In this document: positions 11,906 to 22,723 of the stretch, one piece after another | Position numbering within the stretch: the first letter of the stretch is position 1 | Layout: each line of letters opens with the position of its first letter | DNA from: Adiantum capillus-veneris | Lineage: Eukaryota > Streptophyta > Polypodiopsida > Polypodiales > Pteridaceae | NCBI GenBank assembly: GCA_014529385.2 | Contig: CM043968.1 | Location: 8,226,648 to 8,290,647 of the forward strand | Length of the DNA stretch: 64,000 nucleotides | Direction: 5' to 3' | The notes under the pieces: model-generated | What the model saw: only the letters and a program-made list of their open reading frames with translations | What the model was told of the DNA's origin: nothing | The model's database searches: none | Position numbers and translations under genes: made by a program

Positions 11906-12400
11906 TCCCCCTCAAGCTCAACACTATCTCTCATACTCCTAGCATTGCTCAAAACTCCCATTGCTTCTTTGATCTAAGGGACTTCATGAAGATATTGACA
12001 ATCTGATAGCTGTCCTCATGTACTCAAGGTTGTTGTCCGCCTCCCAAGAGCCACTCTTTGATGAAGTGGTTGTACACCTTACTGTGCTTTGTCCTAGCCT
12101 GAAACACAAGGTTGTGAGCCAATTTTATGTTGCTATCATGATAGATGACAATTTGTCTTTGTACTTGTACTACAAAGTCTTAAAGTAGCAACCACATCCA
12201 TGCTATCTCACATGATTCCATCGTGGCACCCCTATACTCTGATTCTATACTTAATAGAGCAGTTGTAGGTTGCTTCTTTCTACTCCATGTCATAGAAACA
12301 CTCCCAAGTGAAAACAAAAACTTGCTCGTAGACCTACAATCATATGTGCTACCAGAGGATCAGAAGAGCCAAAGTTGGCACTTGCAATAAAGCTGGTCAT
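11906..12400 (-). pseudogene. Ty1/copia RNase H and polyprotein C-terminus relic
   Basis: The minus-strand translation follows the copia RNase H block closely. In order it shows RSTSKFLFSLGSVSMTWSRK, KQPTTALLSIESEYRGATME, a degraded WLL segment, then IYHDSNIKLAHNLVFQARTK and HSKVYNHFIKEWLLGG. A decayed copy of the usual terminal VADIFTKPL motif (NIFMKSL) follows. The SIESEYRG box corresponds to the STEAEY motif with its catalytic glutamate. Stops and small frameshifts are present. A polypurine tract follows at about 11906-11914. Reverse transcriptase, integrase and gag are not recognisable further upstream, so the copy is truncated. Confidence 0.85.
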
Positions 12401-15400
12401 CAAATTCTCTAATTGGTTGTAAAATTTGGACATAAGAATCTCAATTACAGTGTCAACTCTTGCAGCTAGCTATAGAGAAATACAATGCTAAGATTGCATC
12501 ACTGGGTCACTCAAAGGATGATTGCTATCATGAAGTATAAAAAGTTGTTCAAGGAATGCAAAAGGGTGAACAAATAGATTGAAGGAGTATTTGCAAAAGA
12601 AAAAGATTGGATAAAGATAAGATCATGTAGTAGCACAAGTTCAATTTTTTGTCGATTTAAAAGATACAACAGAACGGTTACATGCTATAGTCATGGAAAA
12701 TATCATATAAGAGGCCAAGGATTTGGTAGAAACACATGACATAGATTTATTACAAACACAACTTCAGTTAACTTAGGAAACCCTCATGAAGATCATAGCT
12801 ACCCGTAGCTATAGAAAGGTGCAACCACATGCCTCAAACTCTCACTTCATGTCACTAGGTGAGGCCAAGGACTACAAAAAGAAACTAGAAGGTCAAGAAA
12901 AAATACTCAAGCTAGAGCAAGAAGAAAGAGCCATACTAAAAACTAAAAGTCAAAAACTTTGGGATTTGATGCTTTGTGACCATAAATGTTCACAAGGTGT
13001 TGCAAGATTCTACATTTTGTGCACACTGTGATTTTGAAATTACAAGCAATTGGCTCTAATGTTACTAGAATGAATGAGACCTATTGAGAAATATGATGCT
13101 GCTAGTTACTCCTAAGGTGAAGCAAGATGAGTCGTGTGTGTCTAGAGTCCATGAGCCATATGGAGTTCCATAACTATACCTCACCAAATTCTCTAGGACG
13201 ACACCGATGTTTACATTGAATGGAAGTTTTTTGAACAAACCTAAATGACTCCAAGTACCCTAAATATTTCAAAGTTTGTATTGGATGTATGCAGCTTAAG
13301 CATTGTCACAATTGTTTTTAAGCCATCAAAATCAATTTCTTGAGAGATTCACTATGGGAAGTTTTGTAACATGGAAGGAGCCACAATCGGAAAGAAAGTC
13401 AAGGGTGATGGTGGTACAGTTGGTTTTTCCTTTTATATGGACAATGCAATAGCTGTGACAATTGTAATATCATTCCTATCAATCCATAGGTCTTTCTTTA
13501 GTTGTGGCTTCCACAAAGATTGCAAAAAGGGGAATTTTTCTCCTTCGTACTGTTTTTGTTCTTATCATCAAATGGGCTTATCTTTTATTTAGCCATACTC
13601 ACTATTAGCAACAAGGCTAATCTTTATATTATTTTCTATCATTATGAGCTCATTTATTGTATTACTATCATTGATTGATAAATGTAAATTTTGTTTTGTC
13701 TAAACCGTGTAAATTTATTGTAATACATTTGGACTTGTAATTGATGATTGGGGACACAAGCCTTCAAATTGTAGGTCTTTTTACTTAGATGTGATCTTTA
13801 GCTCTACATTAATATGAGTTTAAGTCAAACCCTATATTCTTAAACTTTGACTAAGATATAAAGGCCAACTTTTGTAAAAATGATTTACGTTTTGGATCAA
13901 TGAAAAAGATGTGTGATTTCTAATGTCACCGTGTATTCTCTAGTGCTTCCTTCATTCATATCTTTCTATATGGTGTAGCATTGCAATTTCAAGTATAGCT
14001 ACATATTTGTAGGTGAAACCTCTTCCATTTGATGTAAGTTTCTTATGGTACCGTGTTGCTTTAATACATCCGTTTACATTCTGTTTTTGTTTGTACAGCA
14101 TGAACAGAACATCTAAATCAAACTTTGAGCATAGAAGTAGATAGAGCTCTCTTAGAGGATCCCACAGAGTGTTTCAAGTTTCAAAACTAACTTGCTGAAA
14201 ATGGATTGTAAAAAATAGACATGATTTTACCAAGGTGTTTAAATGGGGATCTGTCATCATAGGACGTCTATTATGGTATGGCCTATTTATGTAGTAAGTT
14301 TGAGCATGTTTAAGGTGTTGTAGTTATCACAAACCATCACTTGATGCTTATAGGTAAGTAAACTAGCTTTTGGAGTTTGATGCATATCTGAAATAAGCAC
14401 CACAAATTAGTAAGATAGACTAGTTTTTCGAAGAGGTCAGCACATCTTATAGCCTTCATGCACTACTTAGGTCAGCTACGTCACATGAATTGATATATTT
14501 TGTGTTTGTGGTACTTGCTTTACTACCATAGATATGGTGTGGCTTGGAAGTTGACCCACACTCACAAATGTGAGTGGAGTATATATGTTTGCATAATAGA
14601 AAACATATTACAGCCCCTCCATGCTCAAATTGAGTCATGAATAATAGATAGTAACACAAAGTACATAAAGCCGCATATAAGAGTCTATAGGCCAAGGCTT
14701 TTTACATGGATGCCCATAACCTCATACACATGATTTTCTAGCACAATCCACCTCATATTTCATACATCTTGGACATAACCCAAGCCATTTGAACCACCCC
14801 GTTAAGGGGTATATTATCCCACCACCCCAAGATACACACAAACCTAGAATTGACTAACAAATAGCAAAATAGTAAAAACTAGTAGCAATCAAAAGCAAAT
14901 ACCTCCAAAGGCTAGCAAAAAACGATGATCCCCATAAGCCAAGCTATTAAGGTGAGACATGAACCTTCAAGAAGTAGGGCAAAAATATCAAAGGTTTATA
15001 CGAATGGAAACAAGGCTTCCACCATCAAAAACCATCCTCATTTGGTACCAATACCCCAACCAAGATAATCTCTCCACTCAAAGTTGATCCATCAGAGAAA
15101 GAAATGAGTATCAAAGTAGTAGTGACCAAAGTATCCAAGCATCCAGTTCTCCAATCCTTTTTGACAAGTAGGTTTGCTCTTGATAGAAGGGCATTTACAC
15201 ACACATGTAGAGGTTGCATGCACCTCTTGTGAGAGAGTAGCACTCTTCTTGAGTATTTATCTTTGTCCTTTATATAATGATGTTTTTTCTGCAATACTCA
15301 CTATTGTGAGTAGGATTATATCAATCACAAACAAAAAAATTAGAGTAAAGCCCTACTCCAACAATCTAAGCCAAGGCATTAAGATGCCAAGTAGAGCAAA

Positions 15401-16907
15401 TAACCACATTGGCTATTATGGGAGCCACTCAGCTTTAGAGAGGGGAGATTACAACCATATACGGGGGCAATCTGACTACTCCATCACCTACTTGTTTGAT
15501 AAACCATCACTACAGTGGATGCCATAAACCCATCCTAGCTACCACTAGGGAGCGTGCTGCTTATTGGGGAGGCCAACACATCGGGGCCAAATGGAAACAC
15601 ACAAGATGAAACACAAATTGAAATCACCATGAAATGAGCATCATCACCCCACCTCACAAGAATAGATGCGACACCGTGCCAAGATCAGATCCATAAAAAG
15701 GAAGTAGGTTTTCCATGGGGAGCCATGTCCCAACTGGAAGAACCCCTCATTGCCACTAGGCCTGCTATCACTGTCACCATGTATGTTTTATGGTTTTTTT
15801 TGGGATGAAAGCATGAAAGGATGGTACACTTCTAAGGATGGGAATCTGTTTTTCAACCAGCTATTTTCTTAAAAGTGGAGACTGGTGAAATTTTTGCAAA
15901 TTGATTCTAAATTTGGCGCCTAGTATAGATTTAGATTCTCCTTTTAAAGAGCTACCTGCTGGAATATAACATGTCCTAGAATTTTTCATTTTTGTCAAAC
16001 ACATCCAAACAGAGCTATGTCTTGGACAAAGCTTTTCTGTCCACCCACTCATGCTTCCACCCTTTGGTGAGTTGATTTCATATGTTTGATGTGCATAAAA
16101 TTATGTGCGAATGGATGATTAGCCGACCCAAACTATATGGACAATTACATATAAACGATTTTCTTTTCATATCATGGTTGTTAGCATGAGTAACATATGG
16201 GTGAAGTGATGTGAGAAGGTGCTAGTCTATGCTATGGGGATGATCTTGATGCATTGGCATGAGGTCAAACACTCTCTCTAGTATATTGTCATATGCACAT
16301 TCAAAAATGTTTGCACCTACATGTAAGTTATAGAATATGATTAATCAAAGTGATGGGGCTCTTTTGCATCATGGTTGTTGTGTGATGATGCTATATGATT
16401 CATGAAACATCAAAGGATAGATGTGAATGTCTCATGTGCATGTGTGTACTGTCTTTTTCATTGTTCTAGGGCAAAACTAGCTTTATGAGCGAGGGGTGAT
16501 GTACGATTCTGGGATTGTAGCAAGTACAGTCAAAGCTCCAAGTATAAGAGTTGATTCTTGTGACAAATATGGTTTATATTCATAAGTTGAAAATCCCTTA
16601 TGGTTCTGGTTAAAGAAGTCGGTGTGGCTCTTTGGTTTCTTTTTTTGGTTATGGTTGTGCTCCCAAAATGTTGCCAAAATCTCCGCAACCATGTTACGTA
16701 AGGAATTTGTTTTGTAGGATGGATGTGCATCACTGATGGTAGGGTGGAGTGCTCACCCTTGTGATGCTGACTTGGAGTATCGTTTATGGTTTTGCAAAGG
16801 AGTTCTACCAAACATCGAGTGAATTTATCCGAGCAAGATCAAAACCGAGCAAAGTTACCAAGTGAGTTTCTCAAGCATATATATACATCTTTTCTAAAAA
16901 GAGACAT

Positions 16908-16910
<3 letters not shown>
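12401..16910. other. Long stretch without recognisable genes
   Basis: Short ORFs exist on both strands: 12786-13031 plus, lysine/glutamate-rich; 13371-13592 plus; 15174-15527 plus (117 codons); 15025-15294 minus. None shows a motif I recognise, and all are within what AT-rich noncoding DNA can produce. No LTR pair, tRNA or rRNA signature was seen. Confidence 0.45.

Positions 16911-16955
<45 letters not shown>
16911..16955 (+). repeat. (AG)n microsatellite
   Basis: An uninterrupted AG dinucleotide tract of about 45 bp. It is the left-most of a dense set of CT/GA tracts between 16.9 and 22.7 kb. Confidence 0.97.
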
Positions 16956-16958
<3 letters not shown>

Positions 16959-17352
16959 CTCTAAACCCAAACAATAAATGTCAGCACCATTGGTACCCAA
17001 TCATGATTATACAAATCTAGTCGTCCTTATACATGTCACCATTGCTAGCAAAAATATGTTTTTTTGGAAACTTAAATATAGATCAATTGAGCAGCTTAGT
17101 TCACAAAGGTGGAAGATGTGACTCCTTTCAATTTTGCATCATTGTTTGGAAAAATCTAGAAGATGTCTAGAAGGCCATAATTTGTTTGCGGAAAATTTCA
17201 ATCTATTTTGAGCTTGTGTCTGCTCAAGTCAAGGTGGTAAGGAAATCTTGCTAGTTGGATGAGGGAAAGGGTTGCATTGTATTGACATCCCATTTTTTGC
17301 AGATGATAGAGACTTGCCAAACCAAGAGCTAGCTAATAAGTGAGAGATGCTT

Positions 17353-17355
<3 letters not shown>

Positions 17356-17430
<75 letters not shown>
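17356..17430 (+). repeat. (TC)n microsatellite
   Basis: An uninterrupted TC tract of about 75 bp ending at an atctatc junction. Confidence 0.97.
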
Positions 17431-17437
<7 letters not shown>

Positions 17438-17653
17438 ATATCATATACAAAACATCATTACAACAAAATGTTGATCTTGGAGAATCTCCAAGAAAAAGTC
17501 TTTTCACTTTCAGGGATCAAAGCTAACTAGGTCTACTTCGATCTTTGACTTATCTTTCTTCTCTTTCACTTCACCTTGCGCATTCTCCCACTTAAGTTTT
17601 AGTCCTCATGAAAACCAAGCCAACGTGTGAGCACAACCAAACTACCTTGTAGG

Positions 17654-17657
<4 letters not shown>

Positions 17658-17733
<76 letters not shown>
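17658..17733 (+). repeat. (TC)n microsatellite, (GA)n downstream of the RPL12 relic
   Basis: TC tract of about 76 bp. Read with the RPL12 C-terminal relic (minus strand) it is a (GA)n tract about 150 nt past the stop codon. Confidence 0.97.
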
Positions 17734-17735
<2 letters not shown>

Positions 17736-17884
17736 CGCTGAGCGCCACACACTCATTAAAAGTATAACAAGCTGACATTTGTCCAAAAAGTATTTACGAG
17801 GAAAAACCAGCAGTGGTACCACAAATTGAAACTTACTTTAGCAACGCTACATTCTAGAGAGGCACCTACCTAAGATTAATTAAG

Positions 17885-18060
17885 CTAATTCTCGGGAATC
17901 TCAACATCCCCATCGTCAATCTCTGTTTGCAAATCCTTGGGATCCTTCCCATCCATAGAGCAACCCATAGAAATGTAGTGTCAATAATTTCCTTTAATGT
18001 GCTAGCGAGCTCCTTTGCCATTGAACGGGGACGCATCACACGGGAAATCTCGATCACATC
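17885..18060 (-). pseudogene. RPL12: Ribosomal protein uL11 (RPL12) relic, C-terminal part
   Basis: The minus strand encodes DVIEISRVMRPRSMAKELAS followed by TLKEIIDT, matching the plant RPL12 C-terminal domain (DVIEIARVMRPRSMAKEL in the family). A single-base deletion then shifts the frame. In the next frame the match resumes as [14 protein letters not shown] and [13 protein letters not shown], followed by TAG at 17887-17885, the normal C-terminus. About 58 of roughly 166 residues are covered. RPL12 is a 60S stalk-base protein that contacts 23S/28S-type rRNA. The frameshift makes this piece non-coding. Separate RPL12 pieces lie at 18625-18690 (same strand) and 18852-19055 (opposite strand). 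Confidence 0.92.
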
Positions 18061-18624
18061 ATAAATGTATAAGGAGAAGGAAGAGGAATTTGCATGTTGG
18101 AAACCAACCAAAAGATCATCGGGCACACTAGCATGGAGCAAAACCCTGTCGCCAATGCTAGGACTAAGGGGCAAGTAGAAGAAGAAGAAAAAGGCAATCG
18201 AGTGCTGCAACGGCTTGCATGGTCAGAATAATAGGAGGAATTTTGACAATGCAATTATGAGAGTAGCCACTGGCCAGCAATCATGAGGAGCACCTATAGT
18301 ATAACAATGTCATAAATAAAAATGATGGCATCTTTGTTGTTTCTGTGAATCGGCTTCATCATTGTGGTATTAAATATGAATTAAATGGGTAGGAATCTGT
18401 CTGTCAGAGCTTGCCCTCTTCGAGATTAGGAAGGGAAATAACTGTTGCATGAAACTCAGATCGGATTAACAAGGCCCTTAGCACTAATCATGAGCAGCTC
18501 CAATTATTTCCAGAGGCTGTGTTCACACCAGAGCACATGTGCTCACCACAACATACTCGTTCTTGAGCAAGGATTATAACACATTTAGCTACTATTTCAA
18601 TCCCACGAGGAGCAGCAGCTACAA
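18061..18624. other. Sequence interrupting the RPL12 relic
   Basis: About 560 bp between the middle and C-terminal RPL12 pieces. On the minus strand its end near 18070-18100 is pyrimidine-rich, as before a 3' splice site, but a clean AG/GT pair is not evident. It may be a retained intron or a later insertion. No ORF or element was recognised in it. Confidence 0.4.
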
Positions 18625-18690
18625 CAATGTATTCATCTTCTTCCTATTGTGCTCGAGCTCCTTGGGGACTTTGATCACAAGGGTAGTGGT
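18625..18690 (-). pseudogene. RPL12: Ribosomal protein uL11 (RPL12) relic, middle part
   Basis: The minus strand reads LVIKVPKELEHNRKK (18681-18637), matching LVIKALKEPERDRKK of plant RPL12, residues about 80-95 of the family. About ten of the fifteen residues agree. It sits upstream of the C-terminal piece in the same orientation, and its N-terminal limit corresponds to where the inverted N-terminal piece stops. Flanking code on both sides is not readable as RPL12. Confidence 0.75.
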
Positions 18691-18851
18691 TCTAATTACT
18701 CCCCTACTTCTAGTCCTGCTCCAGTTCAGTGTCACCATTGAGGGAGCCACCAGTAAACTCCAATACATGGTAGAAACCTGAAGCTGAGTGATGAATGTTT
18801 TGCACCCACGATGAAGATACAATGCTGATAAAGAAAGGGCAGCAAGAATAT

Positions 18852-19055
18852 GAGGAGGTGGTTTTTTTTCGTTTAACAGGAGGGGAAGTTGGAGCTGCCT
18901 CTTCATTGGCGCCCAAGATCAGACCTCTGGGTCTGTCGCCCAAGAAGATAGGAGAGGACATTGCCAAGGAGACTGCCAAGGACTGGAAGGGCTTGCAGGT
19001 TATCACCAAGCTCACTATCCAGAATCATCAAGCCAAGGTCGTTGTGGTCCCTTCC
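18852..19055 (+). pseudogene. RPL12: Ribosomal protein uL11 (RPL12) relic, N-terminal part, inverted
   Basis: The plus strand encodes [36 protein letters not shown] and [19 protein letters not shown], ending VVVVPS. This is a near-perfect match to residues about 9-77 of plant RPL12, including the L11-family GPLGLSPKK loop with its glycine changed to arginine (IRPLGLSP). An ATG at 18795 opens a 155-codon frame that runs on into the CT tract, but residues before 18852 do not match the RPL12 start, so the true initiator end is lost. The strand is opposite to the other two RPL12 pieces. Confidence 0.93.
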
Positions 19056-19159
19056 ACTATCTGTGAGGGATCCAATTTGGATGACATCTCTACTAGTTTC
19101 CTCTCCTTTCTTTTTGTTGCTTTCGCTTTTGCTCCCACAAACCTACGTTGCCCTCACTC

Positions 19160-19162
<3 letters not shown>

Positions 19163-19244
<82 letters not shown>
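19163..19244 (+). repeat. (TC)n microsatellite, (GA)n downstream of the PHF5A relic
   Basis: Uninterrupted TC tract of about 82 bp. In the sense of the minus-strand PHF5A relic it is (GA)n located about 250 nt past the stop codon. It also explains the serine/leucine-rich tails of ORFs crossing it. Confidence 0.97.
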
Positions 19245-19247
<3 letters not shown>

Positions 19248-19493
19248 AAAAACCTTTTCTGAAATAAATATGCAGTATCCAGCAACAATAGGAGATAATT
19301 TAACATCAATACAGTATGTCTATCTAAACCGGTGCAAACCTCACAATTAAAAAGTGTCATTCTTTGCACACTTACATCTGCAAGAACATGCCATCATAGC
19401 CCACAATAAGTATGACACATTTTAGTTGTATGTATGCAGCACCCCCAACCTCATAAGTCACGACAAAGAAAAAGGTTGCGAGAGTGCACTGAT

Positions 19494-19745
19494 CTATCTG
19501 TTTTTGAAACCATGCTTCTTATGTTTATAGAAAAAATCAGTTTTGGCACTACCAAGGTTCACAATTTTGGGGCAACCATCTCTATCCTTCTCCTACTGGG
19601 TGCACTCTTTACAGTAGTAAGCATCATAAATGCTGGCAGCTCCATGGATGATGCAGCGCCCTTGGAAGGAGTTATAATTGCACTCATCGCACACTCGAAC
19701 CAGAGTACAGGGGCACACGTATGAACTGCAAATCACACACTGACT
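19494..19745 (-). pseudogene. PHF5A: PHF5A/Rds3-type splicing factor relic
   Basis: The minus strand encodes [46 protein letters not shown], a TAG stop (19595-19593), then [19 protein letters not shown] and [13 protein letters not shown] before the natural stop at 19496-19494. This is the zinc-knot protein PHF5A, an SF3b subunit of the U2 snRNP that helps recognise the branch site. The family is about 110 residues; about the first 28 are missing here. The internal stop is explained by one C-to-T change in a CAG codon of the usual TQQEKD. One metal-binding cysteine is lost (CVICGG has become CIIHGA). No introns interrupt the readable part. Confidence 0.93.
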
Positions 19746-20084
19746 CCCATGTCTGCTGCTGAGAGAGGAGGGAAACGTTGGAGGCAGTAGTTTGCATGTG
19801 GGATTGAGGGTATTTGAGGAAGTGCTAATTGCAAGGTCAGGTCACGAACAAGGGAGATTGCAGAGATGGTTGAACCTATTGTTGCAGCTTTGATTTCAGC
19901 TATGGTGGACCATCGTAGGTTAGAGTTGGCCTTAGCCATTTTATCTTTGCTAATCTCCTTCGTCGCTTCAGTTATGCCTCCTACTCAATGACTTCTTGGG
20001 TAGGTCGCCATCACACTTCTCGTAGTAGTGATGCCCGCTTGCTTGCAATTCATTATTAGATCATGGCTGCTCGTGCCCGCGTGT

Positions 20085-20342
<258 letters not shown>

Positions 20343-20414
20343 CTAGGGAGAGAGAGAACAGCATCTTGTCAGACACTTGCGCACACACACAACCTCAGAA
20401 GAGGAGCAGGGTCG

Positions 20415-20666
20415 ATGGCTGAACGTGCACAACAGGCCAAGGAGGCAGCCGCTCAGAAGGCGGACGAGACGAAGTAATATAGCCAGGAGAAGACCAGCGG
20501 GAAAGTCTGCGAGCAAACCCAGGGAATGGCGAAAAGTTCAAAGGAGAAGGCCCAAGAGGCGAAAGGTACGGTTTCCGACACCCTCGGCAAGGCAAGGGAG
20601 GCTATCAAGGAAGCTATGGGTGGAGGTGGGGAAGAGGGTCCCGGCCAGGCCGGTCCATGCAACTAA
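20415..20666 (+). pseudogene. Small group-3 LEA (LEA_4-like) protein with an in-frame stop
   Basis: From ATG at 20415 the frame reads MAERAQQAKEAAAQKADETK, then TAA at 20475-20477. It continues without further interruption as YSQEKTSGKVCEQTQGMAKS, SKEKAQEAKGTVSDTLGKAR and EAIKEAMGGGGEEGPG to TAA at 20664-20666. The Ala/Lys/Glu/Gln-rich 11-mer-like pattern is typical of small late-embryogenesis-abundant proteins, which are disordered and protect cells in drying. Total length is 83 codons. Base composition is more GC-rich than the surroundings. Codon 21 being TAA could be a true disabling mutation, a sequencing error or (less likely) readthrough. A (GA)n tract starts about 180 nt after the stop. 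Confidence 0.78.
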
Positions 20667-20775
20667 ATTTTCTATTTAAGAAAAAGGAAGGCAGTTGCAC
20701 GGGTGGGCTGCGTGCATGATGATGATGATGTTCAAGACAATTTCTGTGCAATCCAAAAACAGTTTCTCTTTGATG

Positions 20776-20844
20776 GATTGCAAGTTACTCCAATGTACAG
20801 ATGGTTTTATTAATTCTGGGGATTTTGTACAGATGATTTTTAAT

Positions 20845-20938
<94 letters not shown>

Positions 20939-21003
20939 AATTTACTCCAATGTACAGATGGTTTTATTAATTCTGGGGATTTTGTACAGATGATTTTTAA
21001 TTT

Positions 21004-21037
<34 letters not shown>
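20776..21037 (+). repeat. Tandem duplication carrying (GA)n, 157-bp offset
   Basis: Copy 1 (20776-20932) and copy 2 (20933-21037) each hold about 70 bp beginning gattgcaa and containing ccaatgtacagatgg, ttctggggattttgtacaga and atttttaatttc, followed by a (GA)n tract. The GA tracts are 20848-20934 and 21006-21037. The non-microsatellite part is almost identical between copies, which indicates a recent slip or unequal exchange. Confidence 0.92.
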
Positions 21038-21039
<2 letters not shown>

Positions 21040-21112
21040 CCATCACTTGCATTTTGCACCTCTAGCAAGGTATTCACTAGTCAGTAGCGCCTGAGTCTGC
21101 CGTAGTACTGCA

Positions 21113-21402
21113 ATGGCGAGGTCTTCTCATGTGGCTAGCAACAAGGGTCTGGCACTGTTGCTTTTTGCCATGCTTTTGGCGATGGGGGTGGCGAGCCTTG
21201 CGAACACGAGTGGGGACAAGGGCCACTATGGCGGCAAGGGCAATGGTGGTTATGATCAACATGGCAGGCAAGGTGGCAAGGGCAGCTATGGTGGCAAGGG
21301 AGGGTATAACAGTGGCCATGGAGGCGACCAGGGCAAGGGCCATGGGGTAGCAGCTACGATAAGGGGCATGGTGGTCATCGTGGCCATGGCCTGCATGCCT
21401 AG
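21113..21402 (+). pseudogene. Secreted glycine-rich protein with a tail frameshift
   Basis: ATG at 21113 starts MARSSHVASNKGLALLLFAM followed by LLAMGVASLA, a clear signal peptide with a hydrophobic core (residues about 12-27). A Gly/Lys/Tyr/His-rich segment follows with GGKGSYGGKGGYNSGHGGDQ. At about 21346 the original frame leaves the glycine pattern. The +1-type alternative frame keeps it (SSYDKGHGGHRGHGLHA) to TAG at 21400-21402, which implies a one-base loss in a run of G. Read without correction the ORF ends at 21436 (107 codons) with a hydrophobic non-repeat tail. Such proteins are wall or secreted structural proteins in plants. It could still be expressed with an altered tail. Confidence 0.65.
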
Positions 21403-21477
21403 CTCGCTAGCTTCCCTAGTCCTCTCTTGTATCTAAACTGCCAGGTCTCTTTAATAGGGTTGTGGGTTGAGTAGATT

Positions 21478-21478
<1 letters not shown>

Positions 21479-21556
<78 letters not shown>
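21479..21556 (+). repeat. (CT)n microsatellite
   Basis: About 78 bp of CT repeat starting about 76 nt after the shifted-frame stop of the glycine-rich protein. Unlike the tracts behind the other four gene relics, the sense strand here is CT rather than GA. Confidence 0.97.
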
Positions 21557-21557
<1 letters not shown>

Positions 21558-21758
21558 GCATAGCAATGTCTTCTCTCTCACAATGCAAGTTAAATGTCTT
21601 ATCATGTCAATGTAGGGTTCCCTTATGTTGCACAACACTTGAAATTGGTGTTTAATCAGAATAAGCCAAAGATATCAGTAGAGAGAGAGAGACAGAGAGA
21701 GAGAGAGAGACATCTCCACGATGAAGAGTAATCAGAACCAATTGCGGCATAAGCAGTA

Positions 21759-22123
21759 ATGACGGTCAAGCCCCACAATGGTGGATGTAACAAGCATGGA
21801 AGAGGCCACACCAACCCCATCAGGTGCTCCAAATATGGTTAATGTGTGCCCAAGGACAAGGTTGTCAAGCGGTTTCTTGCAAGGAACATTGTTGAACAAG
21901 TTGTTGTGCGAGATGTGCAAGATGCTTTTGTTTATGATGGGTACACACTTCCCAAGCTTTACGCCATATGCAGTACTGTGTTTCATGGGCCATTCACTCT
22001 CATGTTGTCCGTGTGAGATCCCGCACAAGAAGAAGAGTTCGGGAGCCACCATAGAGGTTTAGACGCAAGGAGGATATGCAGAACCAGAATCAGCGTACCA
22101 ATGTTTCTGTTGTTACGAAGTGA
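21759..22123 (+). pseudogene. RPS26: Ribosomal protein eS26 (RPS26) relic
   Basis: The plus strand from ATG at 21759 reads MTVKPHNGGCNKHGRGHTNP then IRCSKYG, with TAA replacing the lysine codon 28 of eS26 (21840-21842). It continues [38 protein letters not shown], then loses one base. In the next frame it reads [20 protein letters not shown] and RRRVREPP, a second stop (TAG for CAG of PPQRF), and a tail to TGA at 22121-22123. eS26 is a 40S protein near the mRNA exit. Two of the four zinc-ribbon cysteines are lost (C26Y and the CxxC cysteine now W). Two stops plus a frameshift show it is dead. No introns are seen. Confidence 0.94.
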
Positions 22124-22330
22124 AGAGGTGTCTAATTAGTGCATAAGCCAGGAAAGGAAGAAGGCTCATGGATTTTTACTTCTATCATACAACTCTTAGA
22201 AGACGCATGCTACGAGCATTGCCACTGTAGTTGAAGCCATCAATAAGATGGATGTTGAGGGACTTTTGAGTCTTTTGTACGGGCTTGTATCTGATGTTGT
22301 TTTAATGTCTTTCTAAAGTTTTTCCCAAAA

Positions 22331-22348
22331 AGAGGGAGAGAGAGAGAG
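22331..22348 (+). repeat. Short purine (GA) tract after the eS26 relic
   Basis: An agagggagagagagagag tract about 210 nt past the eS26 stop, in the sense strand. A second, longer (GA)n tract follows at 22661. Confidence 0.85.
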
Positions 22349-22658
22349 TCTGAGAGTGTGCGAGTGAACAAGAGACACAACATTGAAAATTCATTAAACT
22401 CGGCCGCTGAGAGTGAGTGACCAGTGCTCAAAAAAACGTTTTTCCAAAACTTGTTAAACCTACATGTTAGAAACATAGAGGTAAACTGACTAACTCGGAA
22501 GGTTTTTCTACCAATTTACACTAATTTTTTTCAATCGTGGAGGTTTTCTCACCTTCAACTATAAAATTTAGAGTTAAATCTCAAAATTTGTAGGTGGGGT
22601 TACACTAAACCTAGGTTTTTTCGAGCACTGTGAGTGACTTATAGAGGCGGCGGTGAGT

Positions 22659-22660
<2 letters not shown>

Positions 22661-22720
<60 letters not shown>
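22661..22720 (+). repeat. (GA)n microsatellite
   Basis: Uninterrupted GA tract of 60 bp. Confidence 0.97.

Positions 22721-22723
<3 letters not shown>

Noticed and set aside
15174-15527. 117-codon plus-strand ORF
   Set aside because: Longest frame in a featureless stretch, but without motif or coding-like composition. Left as unassigned noncoding sequence.
19434-19724. 96-codon plus-strand ORF
   Set aside because: It is the antisense shadow of the clearly recognisable PHF5A relic on the minus strand.
21778-22062. 94-codon plus-strand ORF
   Set aside because: It is an out-of-frame shadow of the eS26 relic.
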